64,000 nt of DNA from Pyrenophora tritici-repentis (taxonomy: Eukaryota > Ascomycota > Dothideomycetes > Pleosporales > Pleosporaceae), in contig NC_089397.1 of assembly GCF_003171515.1 (NCBI RefSeq), positions 1,302,001 to 1,366,000 of the forward strand, written 5' to 3'. How positions within the stretch are numbered: position 1 is the stretch's first letter; each line of letters starts with the position of its first letter. The translations under genes were made by a program, and so were the position numbers. Below, piece by piece: positions 10,617-23,394 of the stretch. The notes beneath the pieces were generated by a model. It saw only the letters and a list, made by a program, of their open reading frames with translations. It was not told the DNA's origin and ran no database searches.

Positions 10617-13600
10617 TTACTCGTTGGCGCTATTCGCCCTGGGCGTAGGATCAGGATCCGGAGTTGTGGCAGCAGAAGCAGCGACTGTGGCGTATGTCCT
10701 ACCGATAGTCTTTGCTTTGGGTGTAGGATCTGGATCTGGGGTTGCATCCCTTTGCGCCCTTGGTGTTTCCATGACAAAGTCGGTTACGTCATCACCAGGC
10801 TGTTCGGGAAAAATCACCGGCGGTGTAAGTGACATGGGTGCAACGGCGGGCGTACCGAGACTGCCTTCGTATTCTTCCGCTGCGCGATCCTCTGTAATCA
10901 TGGGAGGAGGGGATGAAGGAAGCGTTGAGTCTGGCTGACCAAAGTCTTCAAAAGAGATGACGCTGCCTCTGCTGTTCGTTCGCATCATCTCGATGCCAAG
11001 CTTCGAGGTCGACTTGGGCCGCGTTTTGGGACTTTTAGCTCGGACAGTAGCATGTCCCAACTCATCATCCTCGTCATCACCAGACTCCGCGGATTCGTGT
11101 TTCCGCGTCTCTAATATGCGACGCTTCGCGCCCACTTGCTCTGACGATCTTTGTCGGCGGATCGTTGCCTGCTCGAGAACGGCTGGTGCGGAGTCCCCGT
11201 GGGGTAGGTCAGGTGCACCACTACGATTGGGTACAGCAGACTTGGGATCCGCTTTGGCTGCATCATCCGCGATGCCCAGGTTGGTCATGGCTCTGGCGAT
11301 GGCCCTCTCGCGCCAATCGTCTGCGTTGTGGATGCGTACAGGCATATCCTCGCTTGCGCGACTCTCATTGTCCCCGAAGAAGCTAGAGCTAATTGAGTCC
11401 TCGCGGCTAGACCCTCGGTAACTACCAGAGGGTACGGGTGGGAAGCCAGAAGAGTTGGATGTGGGGCTGTCCTCCTGACGCGAAGACTCTTGTCGGAGTC
11501 CAGACGGCATCATGGACGGATACATTTGACTCGGCGTCCAGTTTGGTGGCGGTGCTTTCCACTGACACAACCTACTTAGCGTGTCTGTAAGTTTAGCAAC
11601 AGTAGGGGGCTTTTCGATGAGTGCGTCGAAATAGTGGGGCGCTTGGAGCTCCTTGAGGTATCCCGTGACAGCGACGATTGGAGTGTGGGTATTGGCGTTC
11701 TTGGTATCGCGAATCATGCGAGCAACGTCTGCACCGTTGACTTGAGGCAGCCGGAATTCCATCATGATCACATCGAACTTGACTTCTCCCATAGCATAAC
11801 GTATAGCTTCAGATCCATTGGTGACAGTCAACGTGCGGCAGCGCAACTTTTCGAGCAGCTTCTCCATGACAAGACGTGACACTGGATGGTCTTCGCAAAT
11901 CAAAACATCCAGGGGCCGGAAGAAAGGACCGTCCCCGAAGCTGATTTGTGAAAGTCTTCGAGAGCTCTGTCTGCGTCGCTGCACGCGAAGCAGGGCCTTG
12001 GCACGAGAATCTTCAGTATCTGATGATGACGGCGAGACATCCAGTACCTGGCTTCGACGCTTGTAGTGCCCTGGTAGAACATCCCGCACAACGTCTTCCT
12101 CTTGGGATCCAAGTGTTTGTGATCGAGAGCGAGGTGAGGTAGATGCTGTCTGGCCCGACGATTGGCGCTTCTCGGGAGTCGCTTTCTCCTGAGTGGTCCC
12201 GGATACAGTTCCAGATGGTGTCGAGGGCATCTTGGAAAGCTTGATCGGTGAGATGACATCTGGAGAAGGTCGTAGTCCTGACATGCGCGAAGGGTCAAAG
12301 AAGTTCCCAGGTTGCAGCGAAGATGGATTGCTCGTTGAGTGGGACAAGGTAGACGAGCTACTAGACGTCTTTCGCCGATCATGGTGCTGTCCTGTGCTAA
12401 ACTGTACAAGCAACGGGGAGGATGGCTGCGAGCCACGACTTGGAGAAGAATGTGGCCCACTGATGGAGGGAGATGATGGCCGTCCAGTAGCTCGGTTCGT
12501 AGAAAGCGTACGCTTTAGTGGACCAGGTAGCATTGGACTGGTCTCCAGTGAAGGTCCAGGCGATGTGATATTGGGTGACTGGAGTGGAGGCGCGGGTTTG
12601 TTCTGTGGAAGCATTGCCTCTGCACGCAGCTTCTGGATAACGTCTTTGTTGGCTTTCTCTAAGACTGGCAGATTCTTGTAACTAAAGTTACCGAAATCAT
12701 CGGCCGCCATGGGCTCACTGAGCCTCCGTGATCTACCCTCACGTACATGAGCTGGGATGTGAAGAGGTATCAGGCCACGCTTCATGGTTGACACAGTTAC
12801 TTGGGACCTTACTCGAGATAGAGCATCGTGTGGTCGATCAGGGTAATCAGCACTCGGAGTGCCAGCCGGTGTAGTTGCTTGGTCCTCAAACTCGGGGCTG
12901 AAGTTGGCCATGGCAGCTCCTCTAGCGTCAAAATACTCTGTGTCTTCAGGGTTCTCTGGCGCAGGGATGAAAGAAGCTTCATCATCGCGCAACGTATCCC
13001 AGTTCATACCTGCAAACCACGGATGGTTTCTGATTTCTTCGCCGCCACTAGCAAATTTGTCGTCTTTGTTGGCACCAAGTCGCTCGGCGGGGTCAGAACA
13101 CATCAGGCGGTTCATAAGGTCCTTTGCCTCGTCCGAGATGTCATACACATCATCGTCATCCTCGGGCCAATCGATCTTTCGCGCAAGAATGTTCTGAAAC
13201 ACCTCGTCTGGTGTGTCTGCGTGGAATGGAGGGTAGCCATACAAAGATTCAAACAAAATGCATCCCAGAGACCACCAATCGCTGACTTCGTCTTGGCCAT
13301 TACCAGCAATCGTCTCCGGTGCTAAATAATCAGGAGTACCAACGAACTTCCGATCGTTGTCTTCTGGATCGAACAGGGTCATTGGCGGAGGCGGCATTAC
13401 TGACGATGAAGGAAAGGCGCCATTTTGAGCTACACTAGACTGGCTCATGGAATTAGGTGCAGGGAACAGATCTGGTGAGCCATCATCACTGAATGCCTCT
13501 TCTTCTATGGGCGATCTTCCACGAGGATGGCTGAACGCATCATCCGCTATTGAGAAGCGACGGAACATGGCTTGTAGCGCATCGCTGTCTTGGCTGTCGC

Positions 13601-16597
13601 TCCGAGTTCCTGATGCTCGCCTTGAAGGCTCGCGACCTTGCTGCGAATTGTCTCGGTTCAAGCTAAAGTACGAGGGTTGGCCAATGTCACCAGCAAGAGC
13701 AGGCGTCATGGAAGGCGTATTTGTAGGCGAGTGGTTGAGATCAAATGACGCAGAACGAGAAGATCCAACTGAGATGGCGCGATGGAAGGGGCCAGTCTTG
13801 AGCAGATCCGGCGCAGGTTCAACTGATGATTTGAGTGCACGCTTTTGTCGACCGATCATACCCATGCGCGACAGTCCAAAATCGGTCAGCTTCAAATGAC
13901 CTTTACCGTCAATTAAGAGGTTGTCAGGCTTGAGATCACGGTGAACAATGCTCCGACTATGGAGATGCTCCACACCAAGGACAACCTCGGCGAGGTACTT
14001 TTTCGCCCAGTCTTCTGGCAACGCACCAAGGACTTTGATTAGCGAAGCACAATCTCCACCGTTCAGATATTCCATGACCAGATATAGATAGTCCTTGCTT
14101 GAAAATGTCCAGTAAAGCTTGGCAACAAAGTCGCTCTCGCCCTGCCACATCATGATGGCTCGCTCTGCCTTGACGTTGGTGACTTGGTTCTTTGCAACCA
14201 TGTCCGCCTTTTTCAACACTTTAATGGCATAGTACTCTCCTGTAGATTTCTTCTTTGCGAGATAGACGCTACCAAAAGCACCTTTGCTGATTGGCTTGAT
14301 GATCTCAAAGTCTTTGATTGATGGCGGAACAGCGCGGGGTTGCGGCTGAGTGGTGGGAATCAAACGAGGGGAGATGGGTCTCGGGCCATCGGAGCCAGCA
14401 GTAGATGACTGCCTACGGTGATGGTGACCCAAAGCATGTGCCATCGCAGGTGAAGAAAATTCTGTTGTGGGTAGAACTGGTGACATGATCGGTGACTGTA
14501 CACCCTCAATACCACTGGGAAGACGTGGCTTCGTCGTCCGAAGTGGTGAAGATGGTGGAGGCACCATGGAACGAGCGGGTGAGTGTTGTCGACTAGACAT
14601 GACACTGGGGAGAATCAAACTCTTTCGCTTGCGTTCCCGCGAACTGGCTACCCTACTTAAGCCGACGTCAGAGGCCGCAGGTGAGTCGGCTCGCCTAGGA
14701 CCGGACAGAACTGAAGATCGCATGCTGGTATCACTATCAGCACCGGTATCGCTTTCGAAATGCATAGATTGACGCTTGCTTTGGGGTGCTATGCTAATAG
14801 CACCTGCGTGCGACCGTGGTGTTTGGCATCCTCCTTTCGGGCTGCTAGAACGATTTGAGCCTGCGACAGAGGATTCCCGACGTCCGACTCGTGCTGGTAG
14901 GGAAATTTCTGATTGATTGCGATAAGCTTGAACGATTGTAGAAGGGGCATCAAAAGACCCGGGGAACATGGCTTCCTCGCCTGTGGCTGTGTCTGTATCG
15001 TGAACGTCTGAGGGTAATTCCTCTTCTTCTTCTTCGGGTTGCTCGTCTTCCGACGAACTGTCTTCGCCTGCAGCGATGCGGGCAGCTTTGAGGATGGCGG
15101 CCTCGATGCATTCCTGAACCAAGATGTCAAATTCGATGCGTAGACGTTCGGAATACTCAAGAACCCGCCTGTGGCGAGTGACGGCGTCGATTTTGGCTTT
15201 GGCAAGTTTGCTGGTGTCTTCACATAGAAGTTTGAGGCCTTCTGTGTGGTCGACCGAGCCTGTTGTGGGTGACTGCCATTGCAGGACTTGCGATATACGG
15301 TTTTCTGACTGCGGAGATTGCGTGCGAACCTCGGTGGCTGCCTGACCGCGACCGGTGTCCTTGATTGCCGGTGTGTTAATTTCCAAAGCCGTGTCGCACA
15401 AGTCTAGCACTAACTCAACGATGCGTGCTAGAGGCCGTCGAACAGCAAATGATCGCGCACGATGGTGACCAAACCCAGCTCCGCGCTCAGAGCGTTCGCG
15501 GGATCTCGATGGCGGAGATGCCGGCGAGTTTCGTCCAGAAGGTGTGCCCGATGTTGGTGTCGATGTCGAATGGATAATCAGACCCTTGTACTCTGCGGGT
15601 TGCAGTGGCTGCACAGAGTCCATGGAGGCAGCCCGAGAGCGTTGACTGTGAGACTCTAGGGTATCGAGGACCTTGACAATGGCGTTGCGGTGTTCGGCGA
15701 GGGTTTCTTGGGCCATCTGCACGTCCATTTCGGCGCGGTGCTCTTGGAGACATAGCTCAGAGTGCTTCTCGAACCACCAGGGCGTTATCTGGCGCTCGCA
15801 GATTCGACAAAGGACGGGCAGTGGGGGTGCGTGGTTGCCGGGATCAGTGGCACTTTGCTCTGCGAGGCCGGTGAGGTAGTGGGCTAGCACTTCTGCTCCT
15901 ACACCGAGAGACTCGACGAGAAGCTCTGGAAGGTCAATTGTCACCTCACGAATGACGGAGGGGCGTACCATCCACATGGTCTGTCTGAGTCAGTATTGGT
16001 CCAAAGTGGTCACATACGTATACATACGTGGCTCTCGGCTCCAGTCGTCCGGTCGTAAACCATGATGCCCTGTGCTTCTAGATTCAGATACTGCTCCTCG
16101 TCGTCAGAAGTGTCTGTTGGAGACATTGGCATCAGCTCGTTTCCTTCGGCAACGGCGTGCTTGGATCGTCGCTTCCGCAGTATTGAGTGGGGGCCGAGTC
16201 GCACGGCAAAACGGGCGATATGGCTGCGGGAGTCATCTTTCCTCACTGACTCGATGGTCTCGGCGAAGCCATCAACACCGCTACATATCATGTCTAGCAC
16301 GGGCCGTCCAGTGACTTCCTTGGGCAGGGTACCGATGACATCTGTCCACGAAGGGCTGACATAGCGGATCTTGCCTTGGAGGTCCAGGTCCATGATGATG
16401 TTGAGGCTGTGCTCGGCCGCCTCTTTGAGGTCTGCTCGCTCGTTGCGCATGTCCTGGCTGACGGAACGCTCCATGTTCTGGCGGTGCGTCGTCGACCCCG
16501 CTGCCTCCTGCCTCAGGGCGGTGACGGCAGGCGGGGCGAGTGTCGTGGGCTTCTTGTCGTCGGCCATTGCGCCTACAGTGGGCTGCTGGGTATACAT
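10617..16597 (-). CDS. RIM15: Rim15-type PAS / split kinase / receiver protein
   Basis: Large AGC-family kinase of the Rim15/Greatwall group. In yeasts it integrates nutrient signals (TORC1, PKA) and drives stationary-phase and stress responses through endosulfines. Two exons, 16597-16028 and 15980-10617, have a 47-base intron that rebuilds ESH|TMWMVRPS, giving about 1977 residues. A PAS-like region lies at about 65-125 (IMDLDLQGKIRYVSPSW). A Cys/His motif, CRICERQITPWWFEKHSELC, is near 245. The kinase (about 745-1180) has ISKGAFGSVYLA, HRDLKPDNLL and LTDFGLSR. It then has a long insertion of about 180 residues before VGTPDYLAPETI, the split typical of Greatwall kinases. A receiver domain (about 1547-1663) has LICEDHP and LIEKPP, but Glu (FDVIMMEFRLP) sits where the phospho-acceptor Asp would be. 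A second ATG lies 10 codons downstream. Confidence 0.95.
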
Positions 16598-18576
16598 TCA
16601 GAAACGCGGTCTCTTGCCCGTCGCTGGTCAAATTTGGGCGTCTGCCCGAAGGCTGGCAGGTAGTGGGCTATGATCGGCGGGCTCCCAGGACCATGGTGGA
16701 AGGTTGCGACGGTCCGGAAGAGTCGGGGCGTGTAGATGAAGTCTTCGCGTCGTCGAAGCAAGTACGTCGGTGCTGACTGCTACGGGGATGGACCTCGGGC
16801 GCACAACGGGGGGCTAGCCTCCGCACACCAGGCTAGACAAGCTGCATTGCGGTGCGAGGCGAGCGATTGAGACGTGTAGTGAGCGACGACAGGCCGTGGC
16901 GTGGGGGGGGTGTCGTGATGGACAAAGTTGGCAGCAGTCGACACGATATTTTTGGGACGTGATGGATGGTCGGGCGGAGAGGGGCACACAATGGGCGTCT
17001 CAGCCGGCAGCACAAGCGTGGACGCTGGACGGGGCGACAGGGAGAGGTCGATGGGCACCTGCAGAAGCGTAGATGCAACAAGCAAAAACCAGAAACCAGT
17101 CCCAGAGCAAGCTGCAAGCGTGCGAGGACCGAGCAGCGCGGGCCTCGTCGTCGGCACGCTATCCAGCTGGCAAAAGTCCCCACGGCACCCAAGTACGCAA
17201 GCACGCGTCGCAGCCGTCGCAGTCGAGTGAAAGTCACACGGAAAACAGCCGTGCCAGTGCCAGGGCGGAGCCTAAGTGGGTGCGACGAGGTCATGGCCAC
17301 GGCTAAGCATGAGGCCGGCCCATTCACTGCTCCGAGCGCCCCGCACGCCTGCGCCCTCCCCGACCGCCATCACAACGGCAGAATTGAGAACTGGAAACCC
17401 AAGCCAGAACTGGAACCACCTCAATCAATGTTTCACCCAGTCTGCGACGCTGCACCGTCACTCGCCATGCTTCGACAGAGGGCCGATATGTTGCTGATCT
17501 CTTATCCTTCTCACCACCCGCCCATGGTCATGTTTTCAGCCCGCAGCTCTCCCAGCCACTGACCGCCCAGAATGCCTCCTCACTGCATACTCATACTGCA
17601 TGCTCCCGGCAATCCCTGGCCCAAGTGCATGGCTTCTTCTTACACTCCAACTCTGCACTCTGCGCTGCCGTGGCAGCCAACCTCGACCGTCTTGGTTGCC
17701 CACTTCTCGTCAGCTTAGGCGACACGAGACGAACCACGAACCATGGGCGCAAACACTATTCTGCAAAACCACGCTTGCAGCAAGCCTACTCAGCCCTTAG
17801 TATTCTCAGGGCCTACCATCAGCCCCTCTTGCCTGCCGAACGCCAGACAAGCTTGAACAGTGCTAGCTAAGCCATCCGGACGTTATCATCATCGGGCGAC
17901 CATGGTGTGGTCGTCTCAAAACGCGTCTGCATCACATCATACCCTCCCAGACCCAAAAGTGCTCAACGTTACACTGCTGCTCACCCCGTTGCTGCTTATT
18001 TGCTCCTCACTATTCACAACAACAATGTGCCCCTCGTCAGGACCTGCAGCGTCGCCTTGGATACACGGCCAGGGAAGACATGCACCGCACCCCAGCCTGC
18101 CCAATCACATCCCTCTCGCATCCACCTCTTCTCTTTCCCCGTCGTGCGCTGATGCGGCCCAGGCCCGCTACGTCTGCACCTCAAATGGCCCGTGCCCGGC
18201 CAGCTGGGGATGATTACACGGGTGGAGCACACCTATTCCCGCTCCGTCCGTTTCCTATTCGACGTCAATCTGGTCATGTACGTTCAGACGTGAATGCTTG
18301 GATGCAATAAACATCCCCACCACTCCACTGCTAGTCCTGCCGCTAGCGATAATCGCCACCCAAGTGACGAACCACATAGTGTTTGGATGCATTAACTAAG
18401 TTTTATTGACGATAGTATGCAACCCAGATTACGTGCTACATCATCTTCCTGTGAACCGATGCGGGTTTTCCAAAACATGCGACTGCATCTGCCGCTCCCG
18501 TGTCCTCCTTGACGACCAACACTTGGTCATAGCTACCTACTCCGCACTGAATCGTGCGATACTGCCATCAACCAGG
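16598..18576. other. Long non-coding stretch upstream of RIM15
   Basis: Nearly 2 kb without a supportable gene. The + strand becomes C/T-rich from about 17300 on. Frames of 60-198 codons exist but are Arg/Pro/Ser-rich and lack domain or splice coherence. It probably holds the RIM15 promoter and leader plus the 3' region of the next gene. Confidence 0.5.
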
Positions 18577-19606
18577 CTAGTCAAAGTACACAGCTTCGGG
18601 CTTGTGCACACAGATCTTGCCCGTCGAGTCAGTCTTCAAGACCAGCCTTGGGTCCTCCTTGCTCGCCTCGACCTTCTTTCCGTCCACTTCCTTCTCCTCA
18701 TACAAGACCTCTACCACTTCTCCACTGATATAGCCGGGGGCCGAATGCCATTGCACTTTCTGGCCCTTCTGCGGCACGCGTGTCTTATCTCCGGTGGGCG
18801 CCGTCGGCTCATCGCTGATCTCACTTGAACCCTTCTGTTTTTTACTGGGAAGATCCGCATTCGCGCCTTGACCACGCTTCTTCCCTGGCCGATCATCCGG
18901 CGACGTGCTCTTGGACTTGCGGTTCTCTTCCATGAACTTCTTGTACTCTTTTTGGTTGTTTTCCATGTGCTCCGGGTCGTCCCAGTGCGTAGTGCAATCC
19001 GTGATGCTCTTTTTGTCAATCTTGGAAAACTCATTGGTGTCTTTACTGGCATTCTTTTTGGCATCGGCAGCCTTGGACGTGTTCTCAACGTGTTGTTTGC
19101 CCTCTTTGCTTCCCTCCTGCTTCTTCGCATCTGTCGCTTCTTTTTCCTTGTCGTCCATCTGCTCCCAAGCTTTCTTTGGCAGATAGCGGTGCTCTAGACC
19201 ATTGGCGTCTTTTGCGTTACCACTGCCTTCTTTCGTTTGCCATTCTTCTTTGGTCCATTGGTCGAGGTGTTTTGCGCTTTCGTCTTTCTTTTCCGTAGTG
19301 TAGTCACCGCCTCGTTTCTTGTACTCCGAAGCCATCATTTGCGCCTATCATTACAAGGTTAGTACGTGTAGAACCTATCACAGTCATACTGTGCACCTTT
19401 CTAGCAGACCACTGTCCTGGCGCGCCTCCTTTATCGCTGGCCTGGATCTCCTCCTTGACCACGTTGTGAAGCTCTGGATCGGTGTACTTGTCGTCTGTCT
19501 TTGAGGGCATACTGGTCGCGAAGGAACGAAGGGGGATTCGTGAGGAAGCTGTCGTTACACAAACGCGATATAGCAATTGGTTCCGCGGAATAAGCGTACG
19601 ATACAT
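18577..19606 (-). CDS. DUF2945 (hypervirulence-associated Tudor) protein
   Basis: Function unknown. Two exons, 19606-19397 and 19344-18577, with a 52-base intron (branch TACTAAC) rebuild WSARK|AQMMASEY, giving about 325 residues. The C-terminus (GQKVQWHSAPGYISGEVVEV to KPEAVYFD) is the small beta-barrel DUF2945/HVA1-Tudor domain. The middle has RYLPKKAWEQM and GSKEGKQHVENT. From memory these recur in small uncharacterised bacterial, viral and fungal proteins, but I cannot name the domain with certainty. The start is ambiguous. ATG at 19510 (MPSKTDD) begins the conserved part. ATG at 19606 adds 32 residues rich in Arg, Ser and Thr ending RIPLRSFATS, which looks like a mitochondrial presequence. 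The middle is highly charged (Lys/Glu). Confidence 0.82.
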
Positions 19607-21306
19607 CCCGAAATCGATGAGCGTGCAACAAACAGCTATGTACCCCAGATTTACCTCCACTGACGTAGAAGAAGGTTCCTGCTCAAGCTCGCCCCCTTTC
19701 CGTCTAATAAACCAGCCACCCAAATCACGTACATCATGAAGCCTTCACCGCGCTTTTTGCGGCCAGAGCACTCTCGGTGATGGTCCAGCACGTTTCAATC
19801 GTGTCGCAATGACATCAATGACTTTTCGATAGTCCGCTTCGGGTTGGCCCAGCGCACGGACTGGATGTCTAACGCTGGTGGGCATAGAGCCTGGGGAAAA
19901 GAACTCTCCTCCCCTTAGTGTGGAGTTAGCTACGCTCGAGAGAAAATGTCGTGCAACACCAGCCACTCCAGTATTTTTGCGACGGCAATATCGTCCTGCA
20001 GCTAGGTCTGGCTCCCTTGTGAGACTTGGCAACCCCGCTCGCTATATATGCAGAGTGCTCGTGTGTGCTGCTGCCAAAATTGAATGGCCGATACGAGCTA
20101 CGCTCCCCGAGCCGATGATGGACCGGATCGAGAGAGGCGTGCGACGAGCGCTTGCCACACTTCAAGTGCGGACAACGGCGGGACATGCTGTTCACACAAG
20201 CATTTCTATGGACTCTGCGACGCTGACACATGTTGATGGAGAAGCTGCTAAAAAAGCGGTGCAGCTGCTGGTGTGTCACCTGCAAAAGTTGTGTTCGCAA
20301 TGCTGATGGCGATGATGCAAAAGCTTCGTTTTTATTTAATAATAAGAAAGTACTTCATGCTGTGGTCATGGAGCACTTTACGATTAAGGAGCAAATCATC
20401 GCGAGTGCAGTTGTATCCCTTTATTTGCTTGATCATGCCCCCTATTCTGTTCCATTACGCTTTTACTGCTACTAATATCCACCCGATGAAATGGATATGA
20501 TATCTATTTGACATGAGCTCCACATCCTCGATGGAAGATTTTCGATCTGCAACGTATGCCATGATTTCTGGAACTACAGCCTCTATTTACTCTCATTATC
20601 ATCCAAATTAACCTTTTCCTCCCTTGAACTCGTCTGTATCGTTTCATCAATCGTAAAAGTGACATGATTGCGGTATCAGCGCAACATCACAACTCCCACA
20701 TACTCACATCAGCAAACAGCCACCACACTATTCCAGAACCTCACACACAGCAACTACCTCACAAACTCCAAGATCCCCATATCTCGATCCAACATCCAAG
20801 TGCGCATCCCAGCCAATCGATAACTAACTTCAACGGCGGTACGCACTACCCTAGCCCCCTCCACCAAAACAACCCCCTCTATCCGAGAAAATCTCGCCGC
20901 GCTCGTACCACCACGCATCATAGGTGCCCACAGAATTCCTTTTGACCCATCCATACAAGAATACAGGCCACGCTGTCAATGAAGTCACATCCACAGTCGA
21001 CGTTGAAAGTTGGCCCCACACTCCAGTGGGGAACGCACGTGCCCACGGTCCTGCACACGGATTGTTCACAGCTCCCAGCGTAAGTCGGTAAAGCCTTCGT
21101 CGACGTGTTTCTCGAGTGAGGTTTTGGAACAAAGGATCGTGGGGACGGGACGGTGTAGGTATGACGCCACTACGGGAGACGGGGGAGGTAGTATAGTGGA
21201 TATCCATCGCGCGTAGTTAGCGGTGGTATAAATCTATTTATCTGATATCTGACATCCTGAACTTCCCAACCTCCATCGTGATCCGCATCCAACACAAACA
21301 ACAACA
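19607..21306. other. Intergenic, no supportable gene
   Basis: Only short overlapping frames on both strands. The proximal 200 bases upstream of 21307 likely hold the promoter of the secreted-protein gene. Confidence 0.45.
21227..21233 (+). promoter_or_regulatory. Candidate TATA box
   Basis: TATAAAT lies 74-80 bases upstream of the ATG at 21307, a common spacing in filamentous ascomycetes with short leaders. It rests on sequence match and position only. Confidence 0.35.
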
Positions 21307-22222
21307 ATGCGTGTCCCACAACTCCACCTCCCTGCACTCCTCCTTCTCGCAACAACAACGACAACCGCGCTTCCCCTGCCCGCCCTCTCAGTCCCCGTAA
21401 ACCTCCTCTTCGGTATCCGTATCCAAACCAGCACCCCGCCCACCGCCACACCCCCGAAAATAATCTTCTCGGGCTTCGAAATCCCCGTCCCAGTTGCCGC
21501 GGAATCCGGAGTTTTAATCTCCTGGCTCGGAAATTACGCAAATAGTATTGGCTACAATACGCAATTCAACGCGTTTAACCCGGGCGCTCCGCAAAATGTT
21601 ACCGCTGATGCTGGGATGAGTGTTGATAGCGCTGCGGCGCTAACAGATGGACAGCTGGCCCGTGTGGTAGCGACGAGTTATTCTGATGGGGATGCTGTTG
21701 GTACTGCGACTAGGGCACTCGGTGGTGTACAAACGAACGCCACGAGCAATTCCTCAGAGTCTGGTTCAGATGGCACGGCTGTAGCGTCTTCCTCGGCTCT
21801 CGGTCGGGTTTTCATCGCTACTGCGTCGTCTGCCAATGTCACCGCAGTGTTAAACACACCCAGCTTCCAAAACGCCAAAGCCGCTGAAGCCGCAGCAGGG
21901 TTTTGCGGCGGAAACTCTAGTGTTTCCACCGCTCCTACTTTAAACAGCGCTTACATCCCCCATCAGCACGACTGCGGATGGTGGACAGCAGTCGGTTAAG
22001 AGCGAAGCCGTTGTGGGTTGTGAGCCTGGTGTTGAGGCGCCGAGGGTGGATGAGAGTCGTGGTACGGCGAGCTCTGAAGGGGCTGTGTTGACGGATGTGG
22101 AGGGCTGGGTGAGGTGTGATGGAAGGAGTGCGAGTAAGGTGGGGGAGAGTACGGTGTTCAGGGTTGCGGTGGTGGGGGTTTATACGCTGGGGAGGGGGTT
22201 TAGTGGAGCGGTTGGGGGGTGA
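21307..22222 (+). CDS. Secreted low-complexity protein, frame broken near its C-terminus
   Basis: The first frame (21307-21999) encodes 230 residues. It begins with a clear signal peptide (MRVPQLHLPALLLLATTTTT, cleavage probably near ALPLP) and continues rich in Ala, Ser, Thr and Val, with several N-glycosylation sequons. No domain is recognised. It stops at HDCGWWTAVG. A second frame, one base shifted, is open from 21944 to 22222 and keeps the same Ser/Thr/Ala/Val/Gly composition (SPISTTADGGQQS, then GWVRCDGRSASKVGEST). A small indel near 21945-21960, or an intron I could not place, would join them. The possible 28-base GT..AG segment there is too short. The true C-terminus is therefore uncertain. 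Confidence 0.55.
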
Positions 22223-23394
22223 GAGGGTTGTGGGTGTTGAAGGGGAGTGTTAGAGGTCTTCTTATGATGAATATGTAGGTAGGGGCTAGAGACAGGGATA
22301 ATGTTGGATGACTTGAAAGTATAATGATAGAATGATTGTTTGGTTTGATGTATTTTATAGTTATACAGTTCGTGGGATAGATTGTATGATTCAATGATAA
22401 CTGTGGGTCAGTTCTTGCTTGCTTCGGAAAGTACCCTTCTTTGAGTGGAATGCGTGTATGAAAGTTTTTGTCTGAGTCTTTAAAGTCAAAGATGACGAGA
22501 AAGCTTTTTTTTACGTTTTGGTCAGAACGAACAATCGAGCGAGTCCAGGAACTTGCAGTCGTGTATGCTTTTGCGCTTTTTACGCCGGGGTTTTCTTCTA
22601 TGATTCGGCAGGTTCGAGCTGGTGGTGACAGTAGCATGCGTACGAAGCCGATTCTGACTAACAGCGTGGGTGTCCTGGTGTTGCAGTGTTGCAGATGCCT
22701 AGATTTGTGTATGCTCTTGCCATCGGAGGAAAGCATCAAGGCATGCGCACGTGCTCACGTGTGAGGAGGTTCCTATGTCGGTAACGCAAAGCCAAACTGT
22801 TGAGCTCTCTTTGGATAGTTTGGAAACCGTGCCGGTCAACGTCCATGCTTTACATCGGTCTTACTCCTCTCAATCAATTTTTTTTGGGTTAATGTCCTTT
22901 TACTCATCTGTGAAGACGATTACAACAGCTTGCATGGGAGGCTCGGGTAAGTATAGCTACTGCTGCTATGTGGCGCAGTTATAACCCACAGCGGTTACAG
23001 CGTTGGATCCGTCCTACCTTCTTCACGATAACGCGAACAGTAATTATTCGCAGTCACCTAGCTTCAATGTCCTGTAATGTAGCTCGAAATACCATAGATC
23101 GCGAGCAGTATCTTTTTTGCCATATACCTTGGTATATCCTTTGGAGACGTAGTTGCTGGTGACAGCACCTATGACGCAGTTGGTATTCAGCCTTGCAGAC
23201 GGGAAGGATCGACACATCTCGAATCTACCTTCACACCGGGTATTCCCTCGTGGATAACTGTACACCTCTTGAGACCAAAAGCCGAGGCTTTAGTAAGTCT
23301 CTTTTCAATGTTTGAACCAATACTACTGAGAGATGTGCATTCTAACGACGTCGAGATCGATATCTATATGTACACCCCACGATCCTAGCCAAAC
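22223..23394. other. Intergenic, AT-rich, no supportable gene
   Basis: A 179-codon minus-strand frame (22739-22200) exists. Its sequence is low-complexity towards the end and lacks domain resemblance, so I do not call it. Confidence 0.4.

Noticed and set aside
16966..17562. 198-codon plus-strand frame upstream of RIM15
   Set aside because: Arg/Pro/Ser-rich composition set by GC-rich DNA, with many overlapping frames and no domain.
20851..21207. 118-codon minus-strand frame (from MDIHYTTSP) divergent from the secreted-protein gene
   Set aside because: It has an ATG and a hydrophobic segment (LTAWPVFLYGWV), but it lies only 100 bases from the opposing ATG, is Arg-rich and Gly-ended, and matches nothing I know. 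It would need expression evidence.
21921..21947. Possible 28-base intron to repair the secreted-protein frame
   Set aside because: Far shorter than any other intron here (46 bases or more) and without a branch site.
22200..22739. 179-codon minus-strand frame
   Set aside because: The C-terminal half is low-complexity Ser/Leu/Pro/Thr text from AT-rich DNA. There are no domain, signal or splice features.
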